A DNA stretch of 64,000 bases. It comes from Davidsoniella eucalypti. Lineage: Eukaryota; Ascomycota; Sordariomycetes; Microascales; Ceratocystidaceae. Positions 1-9,885 of this stretch are shown here, piece by piece. Location of the stretch: the NCBI GenBank assembly GCA_004009845.1, contig RMBW01000076.1, forward strand, positions 91,874 through 155,873, in the 5' to 3' direction. Every line of letters begins with the position of its first letter. Within the stretch, counting starts at the first letter, position 1. The position numbers and the translations under genes were made by a program. The notes below the pieces were generated by a model. The model made no database searches and had not been told where the DNA came from. It saw only the letters and a list, made by a program, of their open reading frames with translations.

Positions 1-1467
1 AGCGTTACTAGCGCTGAGCTTGATATGCTACATGCCGATCTAGAGCGCACCTCTTCTCGCCTGGCTGAGGTCGAGGCCCGCAACGAGCATCTCCGCGTCG
101 AACTCGCCCAGGCCAAGGCTTCGGTCTCATCGCAGCAAGACATCACAGCTTCGCTAGAAGATGATCCGAGCTACATGCGCATGCGCAACGAAAACTCATC
201 TTTGATGCGCAAACTAGATGCCGCACGGGTGGAGCGTGACGGTATCCGTCGTGAACTAGACACCAAGGTCCGCAGCGTCGAGCGTGAGGTCGGCCACCTT
301 AAGGAAGAGCGCGACTCGCTTAAGAACAAGGTTGAGAAATGGAGCGACTATGAGGATATCAAGCAGGAGCTCGAGGTGCTCAAGAGCATCGAGTTCTCAA
401 CTGGCGATGACGACGAGAACACAACTGATGCGGTCGATGTGGACGAGGCAAAGGCCAAGGGCGATACTCTAGAGAAGCTGCTTCTAGCCCGCAACAAAAA
501 GCTTAGCGACGAAGCGACGATCCTTCGTGTGTCACACCAGGATCTACAGAGCAGGCTTCAGACCGTGCAGAACGAACTAGCCTCGACCAAGGGCGAGCTT
601 GTCAAAGCACAGACACTCAACGAGAAGCTTGAAAATGACCTGTCTAGCTTCCAAACTGAGGCTACCAACCACTTTTCATCGGGTGCTTCAGTTGCCGGCA
701 CATATGTTAGTCGATACCCGCAATCGGCTCTCGGTGGCCGTAAGGGTGGTCGTGTCTCACCTACGTCTTCCATAATCAGCGGCATGCCGAGCGATCGCGA
801 TACGGGCTTTGGGTCATTAACAGTTGGTGGTAACGGAAGTGGTCCCGGCGCCTCAGCAGGTGGAATTCTGCCCATGATCACGGCGCAGCGTGACCGCTTC
901 AAGAAGCGCAATGTGCAGTTAGAGCAAGAACTCTCTGACTCTCACCGTACGATTTCGTCGTTGCTCCAGGAAGTTGCTTCTCTGCAGCGTGACAACCTCA
1001 ATCTCTATGAGAAAACACGTTACGTGTCGACGTATAACCGCGGTGGTGCCACAAGCCACGCTATGACATCATCGTCCTCAGCTATCGCCGCTTCCTCCTC
1101 CGGTGGTAGTGCCAACCCTAACCCGTCAGCTGTCAATATCGGCACCACAGGCAATCCCGGCATGGCACTTGACCGATACCGGCAAGCATACGAATCCAAT
1201 CTATCACCATTTGCAGCATTCCGCGGCCGCGAGTCGGCACGCGCATACAAACGAATGTCGTTGCCAGAACGGGCCGTGTACTCGATAACGCGCATGGTAT
1301 TGGCGTCTCGTATGAGTAGGAACCTATTTGCTATGTACTGTTTTGCATTACATCTCTTAGTGTTCTTCATTGTCTTCTCCATGGACGACTCGTCAGGCAA
1401 GATGGTTATGCATGCTACGAGTAGTGATAAGACCACTTGGAGTGCAAAGGCGGACTCTCTACCATAA
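1..1467 (+). CDS. CASP/COY1-like Golgi coiled-coil membrane protein (5' truncated)
   Basis: The frame is open from base 1 to the TAA at 1465-1467, giving 488 residues of a protein whose start lies outside the window. Most of the visible part is heptad-rich coiled coil (roughly residues 1-215 and 295-330) broken by a Ser/Gly-rich linker. The C-terminus carries what I recognise as the CASP family signature: an R-x-AYESNLSPFAAFRGRE-like block, then SLPERAVYSITRMVLASRMSR, then one membrane span (NLFAMYCFALHLLVFFIVF) and a short lumenal tail. In yeast and animals such tail-anchored golgins sit on Golgi membranes and act in intra-Golgi retrograde transport and tethering. The gene is convergent with the DUF3455 gene downstream. 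No intron is needed in this part. The family call rests on the C-terminal block and the tail-anchor layout. Confidence 0.88.
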   Translation, partial: SVTSAELDMLHADLERTSSRLAEVEARNEHLRVELAQAKASVSSQQDITASLEDDPSYMRMRNENSSLMRKLDAARVERDGIRRELDTKVRSVEREVGHLKEERDSLKNKVEKWSDYEDIKQELEVLKSIEFSTGDDDENTTDAVDVDEAKAKGDTLEKLLLARNKKLSDEATILRVSHQDLQSRLQTVQNELASTKGELVKAQTLNEKLENDLSSFQTEATNHFSSGASVAGTYVSRYPQSALGGRKGGRVSPTSSIISGMPSDRDTGFGSLTVGGNGSGPGASAGGILPMITAQRDRFKKRNVQLEQELSDSHRTISSLLQEVASLQRDNLNLYEKTRYVSTYNRGGATSHAMTSSSSAIAASSSGGSANPNPSAVNIGTTGNPGMALDRYRQAYESNLSPFAAFRGRESARAYKRMSLPERAVYSITRMVLASRMSRNLFAMYCFALHLLVFFIVFSMDDSSGKMVMHATSSDKTTWSAKADSLP

Positions 1468-1973
1468 GAATAAGAGGTAATAAGTAGCGTAGCAGCAAAT
1501 ACTTTCACGGTTATCGGTTGTTTGTTTATCTCTTTCTCATATTGGATGTACTTTTATATGGTTCTTCTCATTCTTCTTCCTAGTGCTACTATATTGCTTT
1601 AGGATAGCCGGCGTTTTGATTGATATTTCCGTATCGTTTTCCTCCTTTAGAATCAATACTAAATCTTACAGTTCTTACAAGCACTTAATAATCTACTGAT
1701 GTTTCTACCTTCTGACCATATCACTCTGCAAAACCTAAGTAACTCTTCGGGATGTTCATATATTAACCCTAGCATATTATGTAACCCTATAATGCTAAAC
1801 CCTTATACTTCGTCTTGTGGCTGGATCACTAGAAACTAATAATTTTCCGGGAACAGAATGCTTTACAGTTCATTGTCGTCGTTAGACGATGTAGTGTTTC
1901 CATAGAACCAATACCTATTCAATAATGTCAGTCTCTACTTTATAAACCAATAAATTCTGAGTGTTCAAACAAC
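1468..1973. other. convergent intergenic region
   Basis: This AT-rich spacer lies between two convergent genes and presumably holds both 3' untranslated regions. Three AACCCT words occur at about 1763-1803, too irregular to call a telomere-like array. I see no gene. Confidence 0.6.
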
Positions 1974-2878
1974 TTACTGTGCAGAATATTCAACGGAGAA
2001 GGTTGAGTTCAGACCAGAGCATGTCGCTGGTGCCGAGCCACCGACAGTGTTGACGCGGTAAACCTCACTGAAGTCCGCGCTGAAGCCTTCTCTAGCTACC
2101 AGCTTTAGCCATGTGACGGCCTTGTCGCCGACCTGGCCCGTCGAAGCATCACTCGGGGCAGCTATACTTGTGTTCACAGCGACCTGAGCACTACCCATGC
2201 CAATATGATCTAGGTTGAAGAACGGCGTGGCAGTGGTTGAGTTAAGAGGTTGGAAATAGTGTACCCCGGAGGAAGAGAGGCCGGTGGGACCGAGTTGGTG
2301 GGTGTCTAGTGCGGCCCAGTCGATCATGGGGAAGTGTACGGCGACACGAGGGATGGCGGTATCGAGGACGGAGTACAGGGAGCTGCTGCAAGTAGAGTTG
2401 AAGAGGGCAGCAACAGCACCGGCGGCTTTGGGCATAGTGGAGGCATCGCTGGAGGCGCAGGTGTAGTTCTGAGTGCCACGGCCGACGGCGATATGGACGA
2501 GCTTTAGACCGGATGAGACGGCAGGAAGATCAGCTAGTTGGAGAGTGTCAACAGAAGAGCGAATTAGGCGTGATGTGATGTGATATACAGAACGGACATG
2601 TAGAGTCGCAGTGGGATGGGGGGACGGGCAAATCTAGTAAGTATAAAAAACAAGAGGCACTCACAGGAAGGAAGAGCAGCTTGTGAAGGGTTGCATGCCG
2701 GTCGGTTGCTAAGACCTTTGAAGGTGCGCACCTTGTCGGCTAAGATGGTGAAGTATGAAGACAAGGCATCGACAGCTTCTAACGGGCTATGATCGAGCAC
2801 AAGCTGGGTATAGCTAGACGAAGAAGCTGAAGAAGTGGCAGCCAGAGCGGCCAAGGCGATGATAGGCGAGAACTTCAT
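1974..2878 (-). CDS. secreted DUF3455-family protein, two exons
   Basis: Exon 1 is 2665-2878 and exon 2 is 1974-2533 on the complement. The intron, 2534-2664, has a GTGAGT donor and a CTAG acceptor. The joined exons total 774 nt and encode 257 residues without a stop. The start is well supported: CACC precedes the ATG, and the first ~19 residues form a classical signal peptide (MKFSPIIALAALAATSSAS). After the splice the protein reads LPAVSSGLKLVHIAVGRGTQNYTC, which matches the 'LKxxxVxxGxGTQNYTC' core of DUF3455 as I know it from fungal secreted proteins. Several Asn-x-Ser/Thr sites and paired Cys fit extracellular export. The biochemical function of DUF3455 is unknown to me. The gene faces the CASP-like gene. 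Confidence 0.85.
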
Positions 2879-4463
2879 GGTGAATAAAGAATATATGAAA
2901 AATAAAGGAAATTAAATATATAAGGTAGATAATAAAGAGTAAGAAAGCTAATCCAAGCCAGTGGATGCGCGATGATCAGATGCAGAATGAAGACAAGAAA
3001 AAGGAAATTGATCGTCACAGAGATGATGGGATAAGCAGCAGATTTTGAGCCGAAGAGGAGCAGCTACTTGACGATATATACCAACAGGCAAGGCAAAGCA
3101 GGACTTTCAATAGTGTACATATTATTACAGTATACACTGTATGTATAATATGTAGGACACATGGGCTCGCCGCTACCCGTCCCATCGGCGCCTATCAAAA
3201 TAGAAGAGATACCAAAGAATCGCACAGGCTAAATTAGCTACAAAACAATCAAATAACATCCTTGCTGTATCTATAGACGACCTGCCATTCCAAAAAAACA
3301 ACAGCCTACAGAAAAAGATAGCGAGATCCTGGTCAATATACTGCGCGGTCTAGTTGTTTGGCTGGCTGGTAAAGAACGCCTCTAAGAAGATCCATGTCGT
3401 AGAACTAAGTTGCACCGGCGCTTAAAAGATGTACGAAAAACACCCGTATAGAAGAATAAAACTACAGAGGCGGAGAAGTTAACGAGGCAATGAGAGAGTT
3501 ATGTCGTACTTGGGATCCATGTTTGCTAGTATTCTCCAGCACTAGAAAGGCCTTGAATAGAGGCCCGGACGCGCGTTTATCAGCGATAAATAGAAGAGGA
3601 AAGATGTAAGTAGACGACCCAAGGTTGCAGACGGCTATGAAGATTCAAGAGGCCACTTTGGATAAAATATGGTGTGTTATTTCGAGGCTCACCAAGTTTG
3701 GCTTATCGGGACTGATTGGACGGGAGGCTCTGTCTAGTTTGAAAGGCATCTTGGTTGCCGAAGATGAAATAGCTGGTGTGATCTTCTGGCCACTGGGTTT
3801 TGATAAGAAGAAGAGGGTGTGTTGATTTAAACTAATCTCTATATGATTGTACACATACTTGCATATACTTAAGGTTAAAGGTTTCTGACAACTGGAAGTA
3901 GCCGCCTTTGCATTATATTGCATATTCCATGGCTTACATACACACCTATCTGTAGTATTAATAGTTATATTGTTTAAACTATTCTTCTTCTTGATCTTTG
4001 GTAATGGTCCCAAGAATCTGACCCGGAAACCGTCAATGGATTTCGATCACATCGTGACTCGCGCACAGCAAATCCCGGATCGACCAAAGAACAACAGTTT
4101 CTAGACTCAATTCCGGATTCCTTTGAAGACTTTACAGCTGCTGTCTTTATTCCGTCATATTTGTTTCATATACTTGCGCTATATCTGGTACTGTATGATT
4201 ACCATAAAAGGCTAAAAGAAGTTCATGATCTCCCTTGTAATTATACACATATACATTCCATTCCAATAGATGCCGACCCTTTCAATTATAACTGCTGTTA
4301 AATGACTCGAGAATGGATTTTATAATAGATAGATAAAGTTACTATCTTCTCGAGATTTTTAAGCGCCCGTCATGAGGGTCCGCTAAACCTTAATTTGCTA
4401 CGCTAAATATAGAGCCATGTAAAAGCCCCATGGCAAACTAAGAGCCAATAGATATACAGATGG
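2879..4463. other. intergenic region
   Basis: No convincing gene is visible; open frames are short and composition-driven. It should contain the promoter of the leftward DUF3455 gene just right of 2878. A nested palindrome lies at 3116-3154. A CTCGAGAA/TTCTCGAG inverted pair occurs around 4305-4353. Confidence 0.5.
3116..3154. repeat. nested palindrome
   Basis: Perfect 10-bp arms, TACATATTAT (3116-3125) and ATAATATGTA (3145-3154), enclose a second pair, TACAGT and ACTGTA, around ATAC. It lies about 240 bp upstream of the DUF3455 start codon, so it could be a dimeric factor site or a cruciform-prone sequence. A regulatory role is inference. Confidence 0.55.
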
Positions 4464-5400
4464 ATGCAACCCCCACAAACCCTAAGAAAAGGCAAAGACA
4501 TAACTATTGAATACGGAAGTTGGACGTCGACATGGATGAGAGTTCTGACAAGTCCGATGATTTGTAAAACCCGTCAATTTTGTCCCCCGCCCACGACTTG
4601 TCCGGCCAACCTAGGCAGATATGATATAGTCCTCGTCCAAGGACTACGGACATCACGAGCGGGGGGTAGACGACTGACCAAGAGTCGTGACGCCTACCTT
4701 ACATCCATCTACCTTCACCCCAGATTGGACTGGAACCCGTCCCCGAGTAATGATGTAACCCGTTCTGCGAGAGTGGGGCCCTTCATCGACTGGATCGAGT
4801 CTCACTCCCTCCGCCTTGCCCTCCCCTACGGGCAACCCCCTCACAACCGAGGCTGTGTACTTGACCTCGTACTTACCAACATTCCGGTAGAGCAGCGTTC
4901 TTCACAACTCGGCGTGGATCAGATGTCTAGGCCATAACCACAGCCAAGCGAAATCCGCAAAGAGCGGCGCGACGGGCGAAAAGGGCTCTACACAGCAAGC
5001 TGATTGACTCCGCCACAGATTCCACTGATGCCCACAGGCTTATCGGTTGGAGGAAGTATGGAAGCCGGCTCGAACCTCCACCCCTTGTATGGAATGGACG
5101 AATGCACTGCGCACCATAGGAGCGAGCCGGGGTCCTCCGCCTCACACCTCTTGAGACCACCCCGTCGGACCCCTGTCGGACTGTCCCGATTCCTCTGACT
5201 TCTAACGAGGAAGTGCGCGCCAGTATGGTCGAGGTCACCTTTACATTTTGTGTCCACATGAAGGCTCGGATTCGAACTCTGGCTGCAAACTCCAAAACCA
5301 AGCCTCTTGAGATTTGTAGCACGCTCAAGAAAGAATTCCCAGAAGCTGTCTGCAGAGGTTTGAGAAGCAGATCGACAAGGCTATAGCCCAAGTCAGAGTG
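4464..5400 (+). pseudogene. decayed Tad1-like LINE (non-LTR retrotransposon) fragment
   Basis: The frame from 4464 to 4937 contains pieces of the apurinic-type endonuclease of fungal LINE ORF2 proteins. These are YDIVLVQ (usually followed by EPW), an RLDWNPSPS piece resembling the W-x-P part of the DFN-H-P-W motif, and FIDWIESHSLRLALPYGQP, HNRG and VLDLVLTNIP. Beyond a stop and frameshifts, another frame at about 5000-5390 reads STDAHRLIGWRKYGSRLEPPPL and LTSNEEVRAS, which resembles the linker before the reverse transcriptase. No RT catalytic motif (FADD-like) survives. The element is truncated and cannot encode a working protein. I see no poly(A) tail or target-site duplication. Confidence 0.72.
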
Positions 5401-6518
5401 TATTTCAAAGCTTTCAACAACGGGGTATCTTTCACATTGCTAAATTCGAAGAAGGAGGTCCTGATGGCAAACTCGCGGGGTTATTGTAAGTCTGTAATTG
5501 TTTCGTACACAAAGGCCCTGGCCGATGGCTAGCTGCAGGTTCATTCATGAGAAATGCTGAGGGTGTATGTAAGATGTCATCTGTGGAAGGGTGTGCAGAA
5601 GGAGTAGGACAAAGTGCCAGAGAGACATTGGCAAGACCATGCTGAGGAGGGTTGTGATATTTTTACTTGGATAGCAGGTATTCAAGAAATAATTATCTAG
5701 TTTTGTGATTTGAGATAGCTAGTAACGTGCCAAATAGCTATATATTGTTGATTATTGGTAGATTGCTAGTTTGTTGGTCTATTTAGCTTCAAAATATTCT
5801 TCAAATATTAGAATAGTACATGTAGCGGTGTGTTCCGGGTTGGTTTTCTTTTTTTGGAAGTGGTGTGCCAAATATGAAAAGCGGTGTAAAACAGGTTTCT
5901 CATAGTTCCCGGGCCCTTCAATATCTAGTTTCCCTTGTAATCTTTTTGTATCACGTGAACCGACAGCCTGTGAAACCAATATAATGCAGCTTGCTTCATT
6001 CCAATTCAAGCCATGATGATTTTCTAGTCATAAGAAGTAACGCATCTCCCAATTATCTTGTATTGTACTATCGTATGATACTGAGCCCAGATCCAGTTAC
6101 TCTTTCTAACTCATGTGTGAGACACGAAGACGTAATCTAGAATATTGTCACCTAGTTTCCTGATTTCTTTAACTACGACAGCGCCTCATGGTTCACGACT
6201 TCTCTTAGTATTACCACTACTTTACTTTTTTGCACTGGGCCTATTAGAACAGAACCAATTGGAGGGAGAGTAACGACCTCTGAAACCATTTCCTTTCCAC
6301 AAGTGCTGTTGTACATTGTTCTTGTTGTTGAGACTGGATCTCATACCCACGGAATTATGCAACGAACTCCCGCTGAGCTCTGCAACCTTCGCTTTAAGGA
6401 CTTGCCAATCTGACTGGCTACGCATCCTTGAGTTGTTTTCTAACTATTATTAGCGTATTGTATACGTTTTGTGACTAAGCAAGATTGGCTATATATCCGA
6501 CGCATACGTATCCGAAGA
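5401..6518. other. intergenic region
   Basis: No gene is supported. The first ~150 bp may continue the LINE remnant, but I cannot match it to an element domain. The rest is AT-rich with short chance ORFs. Confidence 0.45.
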
Positions 6519-6550
6519 GTTCCGATATCCGCCAGAGCGGATATCGGAAC
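6519..6550. promoter_or_regulatory. perfect 14-bp inverted repeat, possible operator
   Basis: The arms GTTCCGATATCCGC (6519-6532) and GCGGATATCGGAAC (6537-6550) match over all 14 positions around the loop CAGA. Each arm contains CCG and CGG triplets, the half-sites typical of fungal Zn2Cys6 factors. It lies about 105 bp upstream of the TATA box at 6655. That it regulates this promoter is inference; it could also form a stable hairpin in a transcript. Confidence 0.55.
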
Positions 6551-6654
6551 TGTCGTCGAACTGTCTTACTTGCAATAGGATAGAATAGTACGTAATATTT
6601 TCGCCACATGATCATTCCGTTCGCGTATGAGCAGTTTGTGCGTTTCCGAGCAGA

Positions 6655-6662
6655 TATAAAAG
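6655..6662 (+). promoter_or_regulatory. TATA box with CT-rich start region
   Basis: TATAAAAG is followed by a pyrimidine-rich stretch (about 6678-6722) of the kind found at fungal transcription starts, then an ATG at 6725. That ATG opens only a 19-codon frame. No convincing coding sequence follows before the next TATA box at 7256, so this may be an orphan or decayed promoter, or one for a non-coding transcript. Confidence 0.45.
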
Positions 6663-6934
6663 GTGCTATTTACCCGCTTCTTTTACTCTCGTTCTTTTGT
6701 CTTTCATTTCATTTCACATTTGATATGAGTGTCTATTTCTACCAAGTCCCATTTCTTTCAAAATTCACAACATTTACTACTTAATCTTCAATCTTTCTAC
6801 GCCATTAAACCTAATTACTTTATAAAAATCTCACGACCTTTTTTCAAATATGAAGCCTTCTATGTACCAGTGTGGAATATCCGTCCACCAATTTCGGGTA
6901 TCTTGCCCTAGCTACGGTCTAGACTAAGTCTTGG

Positions 6935-7058
6935 TGGCCACTGTCTGTTCCTTTCTTCGGTTTCCTAGATAGAAAGCCGAATATCACTATCAGCTTCTGC
7001 CTCATTTTCATGGCCACCGTCTACTCGTTTCTTAGAGTTTCTACATCGGAAGCCATGA
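6935..7058 (+). repeat. diverged direct repeat, period 76 bp
   Basis: Copy 1 (about 6935-6980) and copy 2 (about 7011-7058) both begin TGGCCAC-GTCT and share roughly three quarters of positions over ~46 bp, ending near AAGCC. It lies between two TATA promoters and suggests a local duplication. It is not clearly coding. Confidence 0.5.
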
Positions 7059-7219
7059 ACGGATCAAACCGGCTGACAAGTACTACTAATCTCTTCTGGC
7101 TTCATATGAGTGGCTCTAACTATTTGTCACTAAGCCAGGAGCGGATCAAACGTCCGCTTCCGTCACCTTGGTTGCCACATTCTATCTGCTTCATCTTGCT
7201 TCCGAGACTGAGTTCAAAG

Positions 7220-7263
7220 CACGTGAACTATGAGGCAAAATCCCATAGTTTTGCCTATATAAG
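7220..7263 (+). promoter_or_regulatory. CACGTG E-box plus TATATAAG promoter of the 7531 gene
   Basis: CACGTG at 7220-7225 is the core site of bHLH factors. TATATAAG follows at 7256-7263. The CT-rich leader then runs towards the ATG at 7531, with a likely 5' UTR intron at 7433-7498 (GTGCGT donor, CTAAC branch at 7476-7480, TTAG acceptor). Splicing would remove three upstream ATGs (7442, 7472, 7481), which supports both the intron and the chosen start. Confidence 0.55.
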
Positions 7264-7530
7264 TAGGACCGCTCGCTCAAGATTTACAAAGTTTGGCTTT
7301 GAATTTCTTCCTCCTACATACACGATTTTCTTGTGACTTTACTACTACAACATCTTTGTATACCATTCAAATTTCACCAATATCACCAAATCTTCCAACT
7401 TCTATACCAACATCCACTTTAAAGAACAAACAGTGCGTCTGATGGCAATCAACGGCTGGTGGTCATGAAATATGGCTAACATGTGGACAGACACTTAGAA
7501 ACGGTTTCATTCACACAAACGTCTGCCAAA

Positions 7531-8277
7531 ATGGAAAACTTCGAGCCTTGCCATGATATCCTCTACCTTGAGGGCTTCATTCGCTGCCGCATGGACTATG
7601 GGGACTCTGGCCTTAAAGGCGAATCGAGCCCCAATGTCACTGGCGCTGATGCAGATGCCTTGTTCTACAACGTTCTGTTTAGACATTTCGAAATCATCGA
7701 ATACATCAGAGCTGGCTCTACGAACCAAGATGCCATCATGGCTAAGATTGCTGAAGCTGCCCATCAGGCTGAGATCCGGAAGTTCAACGAACACATGGCG
7801 TGTACTCCCGGGCAACTTGGCCCTGATAACGCACCCTCGGTCAAGCCATCTGACTTTGAGACTCCGTACTTCCGCTCAGGCAACCCTCTAAAGGCTGCTC
7901 TGCAGGACACTATCAGGGGCCAGTTTGACCCGGACGCGTACACGGTCTGCTGCCATGCGCTCGACAACTCCATGGATCCGTTTGTGCGTTTCGTGTTGAG
8001 CAACGCTGCGGAAGACATCGATCGTCCCCCGCTTTTGAACCCTTTCCTACCTCGCACGGCTGAGGAAAAGTGCTTGCGCAAGATAAAGCCTTTTACTCTA
8101 CACTGTAGCTTGACAGGTTGGGATCGGATCGAGGCTCGAAGACGTATCGACCCGCACAATCAGGCTTTCTGGGCTGGCTACCAGTTCAGATGGCCTGTGG
8201 ATGTCAAGTCAGATGTCATAGATTACGATATGGATGTCAATGTACCAGGGTCCGATCCCACTATTATAGCAGAATAG
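7531..8277 (+). CDS. hypothetical protein, 248 aa, unrecognised
   Basis: The first usable ATG is at 7531 (MENFEPCHDILYLEG); the frame is open upstream only from a GTG. The protein is mixed alpha/beta in composition, with no signal peptide or membrane span. Tryptophan- and proline-containing blocks lie near the end (FTLHCSLTGWDRIEARRR, NQAFWAGYQFRWPVDV). The C-terminus is acidic. Codon use looks normal and the frame is undamaged, so it is probably a real gene. A TATA promoter, an E-box and a probable 5' UTR intron lie just upstream. I do not recognise the family. It sits in a stretch with several odd repeats and a second unrecognised gene, which may mark a lineage-specific block. Confidence 0.72.
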   Translation: MENFEPCHDILYLEGFIRCRMDYGDSGLKGESSPNVTGADADALFYNVLFRHFEIIEYIRAGSTNQDAIMAKIAEAAHQAEIRKFNEHMACTPGQLGPDNAPSVKPSDFETPYFRSGNPLKAALQDTIRGQFDPDAYTVCCHALDNSMDPFVRFVLSNAAEDIDRPPLLNPFLPRTAEEKCLRKIKPFTLHCSLTGWDRIEARRRIDPHNQAFWAGYQFRWPVDVKSDVIDYDMDVNVPGSDPTIIAE

Positions 8278-8495
8278 GGTACTAGCTCCGCCTAAGTTAC
8301 GACCAAGATTCAGAAATAACCAAGTATTTCACGAGCCTCCGGGCGCAATCAGGTGTGTCGACCGTGGTGATCCGGCCACCGTTTGTTTCTTCGACTGTTC
8401 GTGGGAGCTTGCGAGTGTCTGATCTCTTGGGCGTTTGGTTTCAATACCTCTTAGGCTATTGAAACCTCTTAGGCGGGCGTTGTTGTTAGAAGGAA
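8278..8495. other. 3' flank of the 7531 gene
   Basis: This probably holds the 3' untranslated region. It contains the word CCTCTTAGGC twice, at about 8445 and 8465. No gene is seen. Confidence 0.4.
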
Positions 8496-8960
8496 GCGGA
8501 GTACCGAGTGTGTCCAAGGACCGCCAAGCCCCATGTCCCTCTTTCTTCTGGCGGCAACGCTCCTTCGTTTAATCTTTGCTCACTTGACAGCGTTTGTTTC
8601 TAGCGATAGATGATGTGATCTTCCAGCAATGTTTCGGGCTGAGAACAGTGGAGTACAGAGTATGTCTAAGGACTGCCAAGCCCCACGTCCCGCTGTCTCA
8701 GTCTGGATTGTTGTTGGAATATCCTGTCTCTACTTGTTGTTTATTGTTCTTGTTTGTGGTTTATATAGTTGACATCTCCGAATGCCCTTTACCGAGTTAA
8801 GCGGAGTACCGAGTGTGTCTAAGGACCGCCAAGCCCCATGTCCTGCTTTTCTCGGTTCTTCTGCCCCATTCCCCCAATATAGGCACAAGTGTGCCTGTAG
8901 TTTTTTTCATCAAGCAGGCGGAGTACAGAGCGTATCTAAGGATCGTCAAACCCCACGTCC
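8496..8960 (+). repeat. four dispersed copies of a 43-bp repeat
   Basis: Copies lie at 8496-8538, 8648-8690, 8801-8843 and 8918-8960, all in the same orientation with starts 152, 153 and 117 bp apart. All begin G(C/T)GGAGTAC and end in CCCCA(T/C)GTCC, usually followed by a pyrimidine-rich stretch. Copies 1 and 3 are nearly identical; copies 2 and 4 share ACAGAG and CACGTCC. Most differences are transitions. A small stem, GTC-YAAG-GAC in copies 1-3 and ATC-TAAG-GAT in copy 4, keeps pairing in every copy. I do not recognise the repeat. Confidence 0.75.
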
Positions 8961-9723
8961 CTCCTGCTTGGTTTTTTCTATTTTTTTTTTTTTAAAATAC
9001 AAAAACAGTTCAAAACCAACATAATTACCTTTTCCAATGTGAATGTGTTTTAGTATTCCATGGTGCCTAAATATATGTTTTTCCTTACATAGCCATGCTG
9101 AGCTGGTGCATAGAACATAGATAGGATTCAACTAACATAGGATGTATGTAGAGGACTAGAAACAAGACTTGTGTATTAGACTTTTATATAACCTACATAT
9201 AGGATCTATGTATAGGTTGTTTATGCAACTTTGAGGTGTCTGGTGTGCACACAAAGCATATAGGACTTATGTGTATGGCGTATAGAACTAGTAGTTGCCA
9301 AATCATAAAAGTAAAGGACAGTGTATTTGTTTATATCGAAGCTTCATTGTATGAGCTTACAAAACACCAACCCTCTTCGTAACCCTGTCGAATAGTAGAC
9401 ACCAATGATCAATGGTTCTCCGCCTATCAAATGGTCGACATTTCTGGAATAGACCAATGGAAGCAGTAAACAGCAGATGGCTTAATGTTGACACCGCAGA
9501 GACATCGCGTTTTGGTAGAACGCTATCACGACGCGTCGAGACACGGCATCAACATCTGTGGACGGCGCCGGCCTATGTTTACTGCCAAACTCAGGCAGAA
9601 ATCCTACTAGGCCACCCACCTTCTTAAAGTTACTGCCTTAGGCGAGTCGGGAAGTGGCCAAACAACGCGTCAGTAAACATAAGATTAGTTAGCAACTGCT
9701 CAGTTTCCAACAACTTGGGGTGC
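8961..9723. other. intergenic region
   Basis: A T-rich tract at about 8974-8993 ends the repeat region. The rest is AT-rich with recurring ATAGG(A/T)-type words around 9130-9270. A 71-codon frame at 9412-9627 has no recognisable features. No gene is supported. Confidence 0.45.
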
Positions 9724-9730
9724 ATATAAG
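9724..9730 (+). promoter_or_regulatory. TATA box of the acidic-protein gene
   Basis: ATATAAG is followed by a strongly pyrimidine-rich stretch (9731-9790) and then an ATG-free, A/C-rich leader up to the ATG at 9886. The layout copies that of the promoters at 6655 and 7256. Confidence 0.5.
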
Positions 9731-9885
9731 TTTCCTCCCATTCAATATTGGAAATTTCATTTCTCTTTCTTCTTTCCTTTTCCCCCCATTGCTCCGCAAA
9801 ACCAACCCAACATTGAACCAAACCCAATTATCACGAAATCAAAACCGCAACTACCAAACCACCAAGACCACCTACCCACTTTACA

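Noticed and set aside
558..911. Antisense ORF inside the CASP-like gene
   Set aside because: Shadow of a real coding region; no independent signals.
1763..1805. AACCCT words resembling a telomere repeat
   Set aside because: Only three irregularly spaced copies between two ordinary genes.
5260..5285. GGATTCGAACTC resembling a tRNA T-arm
   Set aside because: It lies inside the LINE relic and no cloverleaf can be drawn around it.
7010..7336. 108-codon ORF between the two TATA boxes
   Set aside because: It runs through the second TATA box and the CT-rich leader of the 7531 gene and overlaps a direct repeat; no family features.
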